Origin: Sphingomonas sp. Leaf33
GTDB taxonomy: Bacteria; Pseudomonadota; Alphaproteobacteria; Sphingomonadales; Sphingomonadaceae
Length of the DNA stretch: 64,000 nt
Reading direction: 5' to 3'
NCBI RefSeq assembly: GCF_001421785.1
Contig: NZ_LMLB01000001.1
Coordinates: 2,234,281-2,298,280, forward strand
The translations under genes and the position numbers were made by a program. The notes under the pieces were generated by a model. The model saw only the letters and a program-made list of their open reading frames with translations. It did no database searches and had not been told where the DNA came from. Position 1 is the stretch's first letter. Every line of letters begins with the position of its first letter. Below are positions 44,455 through 53,022 of the stretch, one piece after another.

Positions 44455-45966
44455 ATGTCGACGATGATGAAAAGCCTGCGCGAGACGACCGATCTGCGGC
44501 ATCTGCAGCAGATCGTCGCCGGCCTCGATGAAGGCGTGATCCTGATCGATCCGGACGAAAGCCTGCTCTGGGCCAATCCGGCCGCGCTCGCCATGCACGG
44601 CGTCGCGCGGTTGGACGAGCTCGGACGCACGGTCGATGAATATCGCGCGCGCTTCCAGCTGACCTATCGCAACAACCACCGGCTGGACGACGACGACTAT
44701 CCGATCGGCCGCGTCGTTGCGGGCGAGGCTTTCTCGGAAGTCGTCGTCGAAGTGGCGGTTGCCGGCGAGAAGGACCCGCGCTGGGTCCACAAGGTTCGCA
44801 GCCTGGTCCTGAACGACCAGGACGAGGGCGAGCCGGCCTGCGTCGTCATGGTCATCCAGGACGTGACCGCGCAATATGAAGCCGAGGACCGCTTCGAGCA
44901 GTCGTTCAACGCCAACCCGGCGCCAGCGGTTATCTGTCGCCTGTCGGACCTGCGCTTCGTAAAGGTCAACCAGGGCTTCCTGGAGATGACCGGCCACGCG
45001 AAGGATCAGGTGCTGTGCAAGACCGTCTACGACATCGACGTGTTGCGCGCAGCGGAACGCCGCGACCTGGCGCGCGAGCGCATGGCCGAAGGCCGGACCA
45101 TACCGCAGATGGAGGCCGAGCTGGAACTGCCCGGCGGCGGCACGAAGCTGGTGATCGTCGCCGGCCAGCCGATCGACATGGGCGACGAGCCCTGCATGCT
45201 CTTTACCTTCGCCGACCTGGAACCGCGCCGGAAAGCGGAATCGGCGCTACGGCATAGCGAGGAACGCTTCACGCGCACGTTCCAGATGGCGCCCGTCCCG
45301 ATGGCGATCGGCGCGCGCGACGGACATCTGCTGTGCGAGGTCAACGCCAGCTTCACCGAGCTGACGGGCTATAAATCGTCCGAGATCATCGGTCGGTCGC
45401 TGGCCGATGTCGGGCTGTGGTCGGATGACGATGGCCGCAAGGACATCGAGGCCGCAATCGAATCCGGGCGCGATCTGCGCGGGCACGAATCCGGCATCCT
45501 GGCCAAGGACGGCGGCCATATCGACAGCCTGGTATCGACGGAAATGATTCATCTGGGCGACGATACCTGCGTCCTGTGGGCGTTCCAGGACATCACGCGC
45601 CGCAAGGCGACCGAACTCGAGCTGGTCGAGGCGATCGAGGCGGTGATGAAGGACACGAGCTGGTTCAGCCGGTCGATCATGGACAAGCTGGCGCGACTGC
45701 GCGCACCGCAGCCGGACGAGACCGGCGTCGGGCTGAACGACCTGACCGCGCGGGAGCGTGAAGTCCTGGCGCTCATCTGCCGCGGCCTGGACGACAAGAG
45801 CATCGCGCGCACGCTGGGGGTATCGGGCAACACCGTCCGCAACCACGTCGCGCGTATTTACGGCAAGATCGGCGTGCATCGCCGCACCGCCGCCGCCGCC
45901 TGGGCGCGCGCGCGCGGTTTCGACAGCGATGCCGTGACGATCGCCCAACGGGAGCGTTCGAAATGA
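44455..45966 (+). CDS. multi-PAS sensor with C-terminal LuxR-type HTH
   Basis: This 503-residue soluble regulator has three PAS domains (about residues 20-145, 150-270 and 275-395), each with the usual start pattern, e.g. FEQSFNANPAPAVICRLSDLRFVKVNQGFLEMTG. A C-terminal LuxR/GerE helix-turn-helix ends it (LTAREREVLALICRGLDDKSIARTLGVSGNTVRNHVARIYGKIGV, about residues 430-475). No kinase or receiver domain is present, so signal sensing and DNA binding are in one chain. The ligand (flavin, heme or small molecule) cannot be told. Its end overlaps the next small gene by ATGA. Confidence 0.9.
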   Translation: MSTMMKSLRETTDLRHLQQIVAGLDEGVILIDPDESLLWANPAALAMHGVARLDELGRTVDEYRARFQLTYRNNHRLDDDDYPIGRVVAGEAFSEVVVEVAVAGEKDPRWVHKVRSLVLNDQDEGEPACVVMVIQDVTAQYEAEDRFEQSFNANPAPAVICRLSDLRFVKVNQGFLEMTGHAKDQVLCKTVYDIDVLRAAERRDLARERMAEGRTIPQMEAELELPGGGTKLVIVAGQPIDMGDEPCMLFTFADLEPRRKAESALRHSEERFTRTFQMAPVPMAIGARDGHLLCEVNASFTELTGYKSSEIIGRSLADVGLWSDDDGRKDIEAAIESGRDLRGHESGILAKDGGHIDSLVSTEMIHLGDDTCVLWAFQDITRRKATELELVEAIEAVMKDTSWFSRSIMDKLARLRAPQPDETGVGLNDLTAREREVLALICRGLDDKSIARTLGVSGNTVRNHVARIYGKIGVHRRTAAAAWARARGFDSDAVTIAQRERSK

Positions 45967-46148
45967 CCGATAGCAAAAAAACGAAGCCATCCTCGCCACC
46001 GGACCCGGTCAAGGCACGGCAAGCGAAGGCGGCGGCCCAGCAGACCATCGGCAAGCTGATCGGCGACGACGCCGCGGTCGCCGAGAGTCGTGCCAAACAA
46101 AGCTCGGCCCGCGCGAAGCCTGTGGCCGGCGACACCGACAAATCTTAA
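45963..46148 (+). CDS. small basic protein of unknown function
   Basis: This 61-residue Lys/Ala-rich, presumably disordered protein has a middle segment KARQAKAAAQQTIGKLIGDDAAV. It is coupled to the PAS-LuxR gene by an ATGA overlap, which is the main reason for accepting it as real. The function is unknown. Confidence 0.6.
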   Translation: MTDSKKTKPSSPPDPVKARQAKAAAQQTIGKLIGDDAAVAESRAKQSSARAKPVAGDTDKS

Positions 46149-46166
46149 ATTTTCTGGAGTATTCAA

Positions 46167-47045
46167 GTGGCTACACATTCGGGAAGCGGCCCTGCGCTGC
46201 ATGAGGCCGTCGTGACCGGCACGGTGCGAAGCGTGTCCTGGGGCGGCATCTTCGCCGGCGTGGTGATCGCCGTCGCGGTTCAGCTGATCCTGGGCATCCT
46301 CGGCACCGGTATCGGCCTGTCGATGGTCGATCCGACCGAAGGCACGACGCCGGGCGCGACCGGCTTCGGTATCGGCGCCGGTCTCTACTGGCTGGTGACC
46401 ACGGTCGTCGCGCTGGGTGCGGGCGGATATACCGCGGCGCGCGCATCGGGCGCGACGGAGAAGTTCGACGCGCTGCTCCACGGCCTGGTCGTCTGGGGCG
46501 TCACGCTGATACTGACGCTGTACCTGCTGACGTCGGCGGTCGGCGGCATCATCGGCGGCGCGTTCCGCACGGTCGGGACTGTTGCGACCGCCGCCGGCTC
46601 GACGGTCGGTGCCGCTGCTCCGCAGGTCGCGCAGGTGGCCGGCGTCGATGCCAGTGACGTGCGCCAGGAAGCCGCCAAATATCTGTCGGATGCCCCGACC
46701 GATCCGGCGCAGATGACGGCGGAGCAGGCCCAGGCCGAAATCGCCCGTCAGTTGCCCGCGCTCGCTCGCGGCGGTGCGGACGGCCAGCGCGCCGAGAGCC
46801 GCATCGTCGATATCGTCGCCGCGCAGCGCAAGATCAGCCGACCCGAAGCACAGGCGCAGGTCGCCCGGGCCAAGACCGCGTTCGTCCAGACCAAGAACGA
46901 CACGGTCGAAGGTGCCAAGAAGGCGACTGACGCCGTTGCCGGTGCCGCTGCCAGCACGTCGTTCATCCTGGTGCTGGCGCTGCTCGCCGGTGCCGCGGCT
47001 GCCGCCTTCGGTGCAACGACCGCCGCGCGCCGTCGCCACCGCTGA
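46167..47045 (+). CDS. membrane protein of unknown function (YrzE/PhnA-like type)
   Basis: This 292-residue protein has membrane helices at about residues 24-50 (WGGIFAGVVIAVAVQLILGILG), 70-90, 105-130 and at the C-terminus (SFILVLALLAGAAAAAFGATTAA). A soluble Ala/Gln-rich region between about residues 150 and 255 may form a coiled coil. It resembles stress-linked inner-membrane proteins annotated as YrzE- or PhnA-like in alphaproteobacteria. It starts at a GTG with CTGGAG upstream, 18 nt after the small basic protein gene. Confidence 0.75.
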   Translation: MATHSGSGPALHEAVVTGTVRSVSWGGIFAGVVIAVAVQLILGILGTGIGLSMVDPTEGTTPGATGFGIGAGLYWLVTTVVALGAGGYTAARASGATEKFDALLHGLVVWGVTLILTLYLLTSAVGGIIGGAFRTVGTVATAAGSTVGAAAPQVAQVAGVDASDVRQEAAKYLSDAPTDPAQMTAEQAQAEIARQLPALARGGADGQRAESRIVDIVAAQRKISRPEAQAQVARAKTAFVQTKNDTVEGAKKATDAVAGAAASTSFILVLALLAGAAAAAFGATTAARRRHR

Positions 47046-47112
47046 GTGTCCGCGGCGGGCCGGCGTATCGGGCCCGCCGCACCTGTCCCCCATCACCTCT
47101 TAGGAGCATGAC

Positions 47113-47253
47113 ATGAACCGCAAGATCATCGCAGCGACCAGCCTCGCCATCCTGTTCGGCCTGAGCGCCTGCAACACCGTGAACGGTGCCGGCAAGGACC
47201 TGAAGTCCGCCGGTGAAGCCGTCTCCGGCGCATCGGGCGAAGGCAAGAAGTAA
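47113..47253 (+). CDS. ecnA/B: entericidin A/B family lipoprotein
   Basis: This 46-residue lipoprotein is MNRKIIAATSLAILFGLSAC followed by NTVNGAGKDLKSAGEAVSG, the entericidin signature, with the lipobox Cys at residue 20. Entericidins are small envelope lipoproteins; in enterobacteria the pair acts as a stationary-phase toxin/antidote, but most alphaproteobacterial members have no known role. AGGAG precedes the ATG. A very strong hairpin follows. Confidence 0.9.
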   Translation: MNRKIIAATSLAILFGLSACNTVNGAGKDLKSAGEAVSGASGEGKK

Positions 47254-47261
47254 TCCCGACT

Positions 47262-47304
47262 GCCGCCCGGTTCCGGTCACGCCCCATGACCGCGACCGGG
47301 CGGC
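47262..47304 (+). terminator. long hairpin after the entericidin gene
   Basis: GCCGCCCGGT pairs perfectly with ACCGGGCGGC, and inside it CGGTCA pairs with TGACCG, giving a 16-bp stem broken by a 2x2 internal loop. It lies 9 nt after the entericidin stop codon. It lacks a U-run but is the likely end of that transcript. Confidence 0.65.
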
Positions 47305-47325
47305 TCCGCCCCTCACGGGCGAGGT

Positions 47326-47344
47326 GATCGATAGTTGATCGATA
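47326..47344. repeat. tandem GATCGATA pair upstream of the injection-system operon
   Basis: Two copies of GATCGATA are separated by GTT in the gap of about 400 nt before the first injection-system gene. It could be a regulator site; there is no other evidence. The rest of this gap (47345-47661) shows no gene or clear promoter that I can support. Confidence 0.3.
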
Positions 47345-47661
47345 ATGGTGATATCGGCGGCGGGCCAAATGGCACCGTGCTATTCCCCTGCCGACCGCGG
47401 CTTTTCTGCGGTCATCCGACCCATGGTCAGCCCTTATGCTGGACGCGCCCCGTCGGCCGCCGCCACCCCGACTACCCCGGACCCGATCTAGACGTTGTCG
47501 TCGGTGTCGGATCGATCGGGATTGGTCCATTCGTCCATTCCCTCCCGGCGGTCGCGCTGTACGCTCGCACCAGCTTTCGCAGACACATCCGCGCCCATCG
47601 GCGGGGGCGACGCCGCGGAAGACTGGCTTCTTTGGCGCATGACGAGAAAGGATCTGTGACT

Positions 47662-48099
47662 ATGGCTACGGCACCCGCACCCGCCGCGATCTATCAAGGG
47701 ATCACCTTGCTGGTGGTTTCGAACAACGCCCAGTCCGGCGACCGGATCACCATCAATCTCGGCGAGCGCGGCGGAAAGAACGTCGCCTGGAGCACGGGAC
47801 AGGACTTCGCCACATCGTCGGGCATCCAACTGTCGTCGACGGGCGGCGGATCGGTGCCGGTCTCGTCATTCGCGATCACCGCCGAAAAGATCACCTTCAT
47901 GCTCGCGCCGAGTGACTCGGGTTCGTCGACGCAGTTCCGCGTGTCGGCTTTCCTGGCCGCGGACCCGTCGATCACCGAATTCTCGCTTTCGCTGACGTCG
48001 GATGAGAACAGCCAGGTTCAGGCCGCGCTGTCCATGCAGGAGCCTGCGACGCTTGGGCCCAACCCGACAGTCTTCGACTGGCCCGGCACGAACGACTGA
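47662..48099 (+). CDS. eCIS-locus protein, paralogous beta-rich family (member 1)
   Basis: I do not recognise this 145-residue protein as a named family. It is predicted to be all-beta, with no signal peptide. Its core (GDRITINLGERGG, VAWSTGQDFATSSGIQLSSTG, then FRVSAFLAADPSITEFSLSL) aligns by eye with the second half of the protein at 48911, so the two are paralogous domains. It is the first gene before an injection-system operon on the same strand. It may be a structural or surface part of the particle, but that is inference. Confidence 0.7.
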   Translation: MATAPAPAAIYQGITLLVVSNNAQSGDRITINLGERGGKNVAWSTGQDFATSSGIQLSSTGGGSVPVSSFAITAEKITFMLAPSDSGSSTQFRVSAFLAADPSITEFSLSLTSDENSQVQAALSMQEPATLGPNPTVFDWPGTND

Positions 48100-48207
48100 T
48101 CCTGTCGCACTACGCCCATCCCGCGGCTCATCGGCGGCCGCGGGATGGCATCTTATCGAGTCCGCCGCGCCCCATTGCGGCCGGCTCCGGCGACAGGGAC
48201 GATATCG

Positions 48208-48921
48208 ATGACGAATCGACGGAGCGGGTCGGCGGCAGCCGATCCGGTAGGCAATGCGGCGCCGCCGCGTGCCCGCGGGATGCGCCCGCGCACGACGCAG
48301 ACCATCTCGCCGGCGACCCCGCAGGGCGCTGCGGACGAGCACGCGACGCCGTCATCGCCGCCGATCGCGGACCCGTTTGCCAGCCTGCTCGTCGAATCGC
48401 ATCTGCCGCCGGGCGGCGCCCTGGCGACCGATCCGCGCGACGGCGAGCGCCCGCCCGCCGATCCGTTCGGCGAGACTCTCCGCCCTGCGCCGGCCAGCAT
48501 ACCGACGGTACAGGCCGACGATCCGCATCCGGTCGAGTTTCCGGTCACGCTGACCATCCAGTCTCTGCGTGCGGATGCCAAGGTCGTCATTTCGCTGCGC
48601 GACGATCCGCCGGCGATCTGGAGCGAGGGACACAGCCGGGGCCTGATCGGCTTCAGCCTGTCCTCGCTGCGCGATCCGGCGATCTACATGCGCACGTTCC
48701 TGGTCAACGCCCGCGACATCTACCTGCAAAGCTATCGCGCCTGCCAGGAGCTGCGGTGCCAGTTGTTCGTGCGCACCAGCGACACCCTGGTCCGCGGCCG
48801 GGTCGATCTGCCGCCCGGCACCGTCCTGACCATCCAGACCGGGATCGATCGTACCTCTGTCGTGGGCGTGAGTTCGTTCGCGGTCGCGTTGCCGCAGATG
48901 GGGGCGGGCGATGGACGATGA
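48208..48921 (+). CDS. eCIS-locus protein with disordered N-terminus (family member 2)
   Basis: This 237-residue protein has a Pro/Ala/Arg-rich, probably disordered first half (about residues 1-110). A beta-rich C-terminal domain (VEFPVTLTIQSLRADAKVVISLRDD to the end) follows, weakly similar in spacing to the domains of the proteins at 47662 and 48911 (for example LRCQLFVRTSDTLVRGRVDLPPGTVLTI). The ATG at 48208 has GGGA upstream; an earlier in-frame ATG exists at 48145. It overlaps the next gene by 11 nt. Function unknown. Confidence 0.65.
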   Translation: MTNRRSGSAAADPVGNAAPPRARGMRPRTTQTISPATPQGAADEHATPSSPPIADPFASLLVESHLPPGGALATDPRDGERPPADPFGETLRPAPASIPTVQADDPHPVEFPVTLTIQSLRADAKVVISLRDDPPAIWSEGHSRGLIGFSLSSLRDPAIYMRTFLVNARDIYLQSYRACQELRCQLFVRTSDTLVRGRVDLPPGTVLTIQTGIDRTSVVGVSSFAVALPQMGAGDGR

Positions 48922-49708
48922 CCTGATCCCGGTCGTGCTCGACTTCATCGGCGTGGCGCCCGATGCCAGTCTGAGTATCGACATCACGTCGCCCGGCCTC
49001 GCGTGGTCGCTCGGGCGCCGGTCCGGCGCTGGGCTCGGCGCATCCTACAACGTCGTTCCCGACGGGCTGGCGACCAACGAGTCCTGCATTCAGGAATGGG
49101 CGTTCACCGACCGCTCGCTGATGATCCGCACCGCGATCGATGCGGCCCCGCGGACCAGCTTCACGATCGGCCTGTTCCTGCGCCGGCACGACCTGACCGA
49201 TGCCTTCATGGGCTATTGCACGCTGAACGACGGCGCCAGCGTCCGCGTCCGTTTCGGCGACCAGAGCCCGGTCGAATGGCGCGACGGTCGGATCAGCGCC
49301 GCGCTGGAGCCGATCGCCGAGCGGTCGTCGCGCGTCATGCTGACGATGCGCGGCGTTCGACCCGGCGCCGTCATCGACATCGACCTGGCCGCGCGCAATG
49401 GCGAAGTCGCCTGGACGCTCGGGCCGACCTTCGCCGACACCCAGGGCATGGAGGTGACCAGCACCGGCGCGGGCCTGCCGCTGTCGCTCTTTTCGTGCAC
49501 CCCGCATCGCCTGAAGCTGGTCACACAAGGAAGCAACGACACCGAGCGGCGCGACGTCACCGTCCTCGCCTATGTTTCGTGGATCCCCGCGTCGCTGGAG
49601 CTCATCCATCTGCGCGCGGACAGCAGCGCGGGCGTCGATATCTACGCGCAGGTCGGCAACCGCCAGCCACAGTTCGTCAGCCAGACCTTCACGCTGTTCG
49701 CGCTGTAG
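48911..49708 (+). CDS. eCIS-locus protein with two beta-rich domains (family member 3)
   Basis: This 265-residue protein contains a tandem duplication. Residues about 5-130 and 135-265 have the same order of segments (D/GA-x-hydrophobic-DI-x(1-2)-A/S, AW-x-LG, STG or equivalent, LFLRRHD/LAYVSW). The second half matches the 145-residue protein at 47662. No signal peptide, membrane segment or enzyme motif is seen. It lies 3 nt before the DUF4255 gene, so it belongs to the injection-system transcript. The role is unknown; binding or decoration of the particle is a guess. Confidence 0.7.
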   Translation: MDDDLIPVVLDFIGVAPDASLSIDITSPGLAWSLGRRSGAGLGASYNVVPDGLATNESCIQEWAFTDRSLMIRTAIDAAPRTSFTIGLFLRRHDLTDAFMGYCTLNDGASVRVRFGDQSPVEWRDGRISAALEPIAERSSRVMLTMRGVRPGAVIDIDLAARNGEVAWTLGPTFADTQGMEVTSTGAGLPLSLFSCTPHRLKLVTQGSNDTERRDVTVLAYVSWIPASLELIHLRADSSAGVDIYAQVGNRQPQFVSQTFTLFAL

Positions 49709-49711
49709 CCG

Positions 49712-50344
49712 ATGGCGACGGCCCCTCCCATCGCCGGGTCCGACAGCGGCCATGTCCTGCGCCGGGTGAGCGAGACGATCGCCGCGCTGATCCGCGCCGC
49801 CGTTCCCGAACTGGCGGCCGACGATGCGGTGTCGTTCGACTCGCCTGCCGATCTGGACGGGCAGGGGCGGTCGCGGCTGTCGCTGTTCCTCTACCACATC
49901 GGCATCGACGGCCCGCAGCGGAACCAGCCGGCGACGCTGACACTCGCGCCCGGTGCCGATGGCCATCCCGCCGGCCTGCGGACGGTCATGGCCCCGGCAA
50001 GCGTCAGCCTTGGCTACATGCTCGTGCCCTTCGCGCGATCGACCGAGCTGGAACTGGTGATCGCCGACCGGCTGGTGCGCCTGTTCCACGTCGTCCGCGC
50101 GCTCGCCGCCCCGATTCTGCCCGCAGACCTGATCGACGCCGGCAATGACGAGATCGGCATCCGCCCGACGCCGCTGTCGATCGATGCGCAGCGCAACCTG
50201 TGGGCGATCTTTCCCGGCCGGCCGTACAAGCTGACGCTGGCCTACACCGTCTCTCCGGTCGTCATTCCGGCCGATCACGATCGATCGATCGACATGGTCG
50301 TCCAGGCGATCCTGCAACAGCGGCAGATGCGCGATGCAGCTTAG
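49712..50344 (+). CDS. DUF4255/Pvc16-family protein (predicted tail terminator or cap)
   Basis: This 210-residue protein has the DUF4255 pattern. An N-terminal helix (VLRRVSETIAALIRAAVPEL) leads to RLSLFLYHIGIDGPQRNQPA, SLGYMLVPFA and the final RPYKLTLAYTVSPVVIPADHDR. In Afp/PVC-type contractile injection systems this family (Afp16/Pvc16) caps the tube and sheath after assembly and sets the end of the tail. It overlaps the next gene by 11 nt. Confidence 0.85.
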   Translation: MATAPPIAGSDSGHVLRRVSETIAALIRAAVPELAADDAVSFDSPADLDGQGRSRLSLFLYHIGIDGPQRNQPATLTLAPGADGHPAGLRTVMAPASVSLGYMLVPFARSTELELVIADRLVRLFHVVRALAAPILPADLIDAGNDEIGIRPTPLSIDAQRNLWAIFPGRPYKLTLAYTVSPVVIPADHDRSIDMVVQAILQQRQMRDAA

Positions 50345-50903
50345 CGCGGTCGTCCAGCTGATCGACACCTATCGCGGCGCGCCCGCTGTGGGCGCCGATG
50401 CGCGGTTCCGCTTGGACGGCGCGCCGGTGCGCCCGCTGGTCAAGCCCGATGGCTTCTACGCCTTCACCGGCATCGCGCCGGGCAAGCATCGCCTGCGCGT
50501 GGAGGCCGCCGGCTTCTTTCCGCTGGACGTCGCCGTGACCGCGCCGGTGACCGGACCGCTGGCCGACGCGATCGTCCCCTGCCCACTCGATCCGGGCCCG
50601 CTCTATCCCTTCCCGCCGGCGGACGGGATCATTCGCGGGCGGGTTAGCGACGGCGCCGCCGGCCTCGCGGGTGTCGCAGTCGCGGCGAGCTGGCTCGGCC
50701 GCCGCAATACCCGCGTTTCGCGGCAGACCCGGACTTGGACCGGGGGCACGTATGACGGCCGCTACGCCCTGTCGCTCGGCAGCCGCATCCCGGCGGCGGT
50801 GACGGTCGCGCTCGCCTTCACGGCCCCGGACGGTCACACTGGCCGCCGCGACGTGACGCTGTCCGCGGGGGACTGCGTCTTCGTCGATCTCGACATGGCC
50901 TGA
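50334..50903 (+). CDS. carboxypeptidase-regulatory-like beta-sandwich protein in the eCIS operon
   Basis: This 189-residue protein seems to have two beta-sandwich units of the carboxypeptidase-regulatory or transthyretin-like kind. The first has DGFYAFTGIAPGKHRLRVEAAGFFPLDV, and the second IIRGRVSDGAAGLAGVAVAASW followed by TYDGRYALSLGSRIPAAVTV. No catalytic residues are evident. It overlaps the DUF4255 gene and is followed by the sheath gene. Similar small domain proteins occur in injection-system loci, but I cannot give it a specific part. Confidence 0.7.
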   Translation: MQLSAVVQLIDTYRGAPAVGADARFRLDGAPVRPLVKPDGFYAFTGIAPGKHRLRVEAAGFFPLDVAVTAPVTGPLADAIVPCPLDPGPLYPFPPADGIIRGRVSDGAAGLAGVAVAASWLGRRNTRVSRQTRTWTGGTYDGRYALSLGSRIPAAVTVALAFTAPDGHTGRRDVTLSAGDCVFVDLDMA

Positions 50904-50918
50904 GGGGGGAACATCGAC

Positions 50919-52544
50919 GTGCCACAATATCAGCACCCCGGCATCTATGTGCAGGAAATCCCGGCGGCACGCAGCATCCAGGGCGCCTCGACCTCGGTCG
51001 CGGCCTTCATCGGCTTCACCGAGATGGGACCGGTGGGCCAACCGACGCTGGTGACCAGCTGGAGCGCGTTCACTCGCCAGTTCGGCAACCCGACATGGGG
51101 CGCGATGACCGCCTGGGCGGTCTATGAATTCTTCGCCGAGGGCGGGGCCGCCTGCTACGTCATCCGAACGCAGGACGCGTCGGCCACCGCCGCAACCGCG
51201 ACCGTCGGCGGGCTGAAGCTCACTGCGAGCAGCCCCGGCATCTGGGGCGCGGCGCTGATGGTCGTCGTATCCAATTCGGTGGGCGATCCCGGCGCTGTCC
51301 CGCCGGCGCCGGTCACCCCGGTCTTCACCGTGCGCATCGTCGCCGATGCCGCGGTGATCGACGGCCCCGCCCGCCCCGACCTCGCCAGCCAGCTGCTGAC
51401 CGCCTTCGTCCGGCACAACAGCCTGCCCACGATCGTAATGGGCGCAAAGACCTATTATGTGCTGGAGGCGTTCGGCGGCGTGACCGAGGCGACGCTGAAC
51501 AGCGGCGAATTCGCTACGCGCGTCAACGCCGGATCGGTCTTCGTCCGCGTCACCACTCCGCTCGGCGGCGGCAAGGCCAAGGTCGCTCGGCCGCCCAATG
51601 CGGTCGTGCCGGCGCCGTTCACCGGCGGCGCCACCGCGGCCTACGACCTGCCCGATGCCGTGTCGTCGCTGTCGTCCGTGCAGGGCATCAGCCTGCTTGC
51701 CGTCCCCGACACGGTCATGATCACCGATCAGGCCGGCAAGGTCGATCTTGGAAAGCAGACCGCAGTGATCAACCAGATCATGCTGCGCTGCGAAGCGATG
51801 GCGAACCTGTTCTACGTCGTCGATCCGCCGCTCGGCCTGTCGGTCCAGCAGATCCAGGGTTTCACTTCGGGCACGTTGCCCGGCACGACCGCGATCAATT
51901 CCAGCTTTGCCGCGATCTACTATCCGTGGGTGTACATCTTCTGGTCGCTGAACGGCCTCAACATCCCCATCCCGCCGTCCGGCCCCGCTCTCGGGCGCTA
52001 CGCCGAAACCGACACCCGCGTCGGCGTCTTCAAGTCGCCCGCCGGCGTCAACGACGGCCTGCTCCAGACCGTCACCGCGCTCGACACGGCGGTGACCGAC
52101 AGCGACCAGGATCAGCTGAACCCGCACGGCATCAACGCGGTGCGCACCTTCATCAACTACGGCAATGCGATCTGGGGCGCGCGCACGCTGTCGCAGGATA
52201 CGTCATGGACCTACATCAGCGTGCGGCGGCTGTTCATCTTCGTCGAGCAGAGCCTGCGCAACAGCCTGCAATGGGTCGTGTTCGAACCCAACGACCAGCG
52301 ACTGTGGGCCGCAATCTCACGCGATGTTTCGGCGTTCCTCTACGGCCTGTGGCTGCAAGGCGGCCTGTTCGGCGCGACGACGGCAGAGGCCTATTTCGTC
52401 ACCTGCGACGCCAGCAACAACCCGCCGGAGACGCGCGCGCAAGGGATCCTCTACATCGATATCGGCCTGGCGCCGGTTTATCCGGCCGAGTTCGTCGTCA
52501 TCCGCATCACGCAGAAGACGGCCGCGCCCGTCACCGGCTCGTAA
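50919..52544 (+). CDS. contractile injection system sheath protein
   Basis: This 541-residue phage-tail sheath homologue corresponds to Afp2-4/Pvc2-4. The N-terminus (YQHPGIYVQEIPAARSIQGASTSVAAFIGFTEMGP) and the C-terminal domain (NAVRTFINYGNAIWGARTLS, SLRNSLQWVVFEPND, GILYIDIGLAPVYPAEFVVIRI) are diagnostic. Sheath contraction drives the inner tube into the target. It starts at GTG with GAGGGGGGA upstream. Only one sheath gene is present, whereas Afp-type loci often have three. Confidence 0.95.
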   Translation: MPQYQHPGIYVQEIPAARSIQGASTSVAAFIGFTEMGPVGQPTLVTSWSAFTRQFGNPTWGAMTAWAVYEFFAEGGAACYVIRTQDASATAATATVGGLKLTASSPGIWGAALMVVVSNSVGDPGAVPPAPVTPVFTVRIVADAAVIDGPARPDLASQLLTAFVRHNSLPTIVMGAKTYYVLEAFGGVTEATLNSGEFATRVNAGSVFVRVTTPLGGGKAKVARPPNAVVPAPFTGGATAAYDLPDAVSSLSSVQGISLLAVPDTVMITDQAGKVDLGKQTAVINQIMLRCEAMANLFYVVDPPLGLSVQQIQGFTSGTLPGTTAINSSFAAIYYPWVYIFWSLNGLNIPIPPSGPALGRYAETDTRVGVFKSPAGVNDGLLQTVTALDTAVTDSDQDQLNPHGINAVRTFINYGNAIWGARTLSQDTSWTYISVRRLFIFVEQSLRNSLQWVVFEPNDQRLWAAISRDVSAFLYGLWLQGGLFGATTAEAYFVTCDASNNPPETRAQGILYIDIGLAPVYPAEFVVIRITQKTAAPVTGS

Positions 52545-52568
52545 CGGCCGTCCGGGAGTCCCTTCGCA

Positions 52569-53015
52569 ATGGCGACGAACCTAACCCATCCCTATCTCAA
52601 CCTGTACTTCCGGGTGGAGATTTCCGGCATTCAGATCGCCGCGTTCCAGCAGGTGACGTTGCCCGCACCAACCGTCGGCACGGTCGGCTACCGCGAAGGC
52701 ACCGATCCGCCGTATGTCCGGCAGGTCTCCGGCCTGACCAGCTATCAGAACCTGTCACTGATCAAGGGCGTGACCGACGGCACCGAACTGGCCGACTGGT
52801 TCCAGCTGGTCGTCGATCGCGGGGCGACGGCGCCGGGTGCCAAGAAGAACATCTCGCTGATCGTGATCGACCAGCTGGGCGCCGACAAGGCACGCTGGGA
52901 CGTTATCAACGCGTGGCCGATCACGTACCAGCTGGGTTCGTTCGATGCGACGTCGGAAGCCGTTCTGGTCGAAACGCTGACGCTGTCGCTCGATTATATG
53001 AAACGTGTCCGGTAA
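52569..53015 (+). CDS. contractile injection system inner tube protein (tube 1)
   Basis: This 148-residue protein of the T4 gp19-like tube family corresponds to Afp1/Pvc1. It has PYLNLYFRVEISGIQIAAFQQV, LIKGVTDGTELADWFQLVVD, VIDQLGADKARWDVINAWPITYQ and a closing ETLTLSLDYMKRV. Hexamers of such proteins stack into the tube inside the sheath. It follows the sheath gene by 24 nt. Confidence 0.93.
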   Translation: MATNLTHPYLNLYFRVEISGIQIAAFQQVTLPAPTVGTVGYREGTDPPYVRQVSGLTSYQNLSLIKGVTDGTELADWFQLVVDRGATAPGAKKNISLIVIDQLGADKARWDVINAWPITYQLGSFDATSEAVLVETLTLSLDYMKRVR

Positions 53016-53022
53016 GGCTGCC

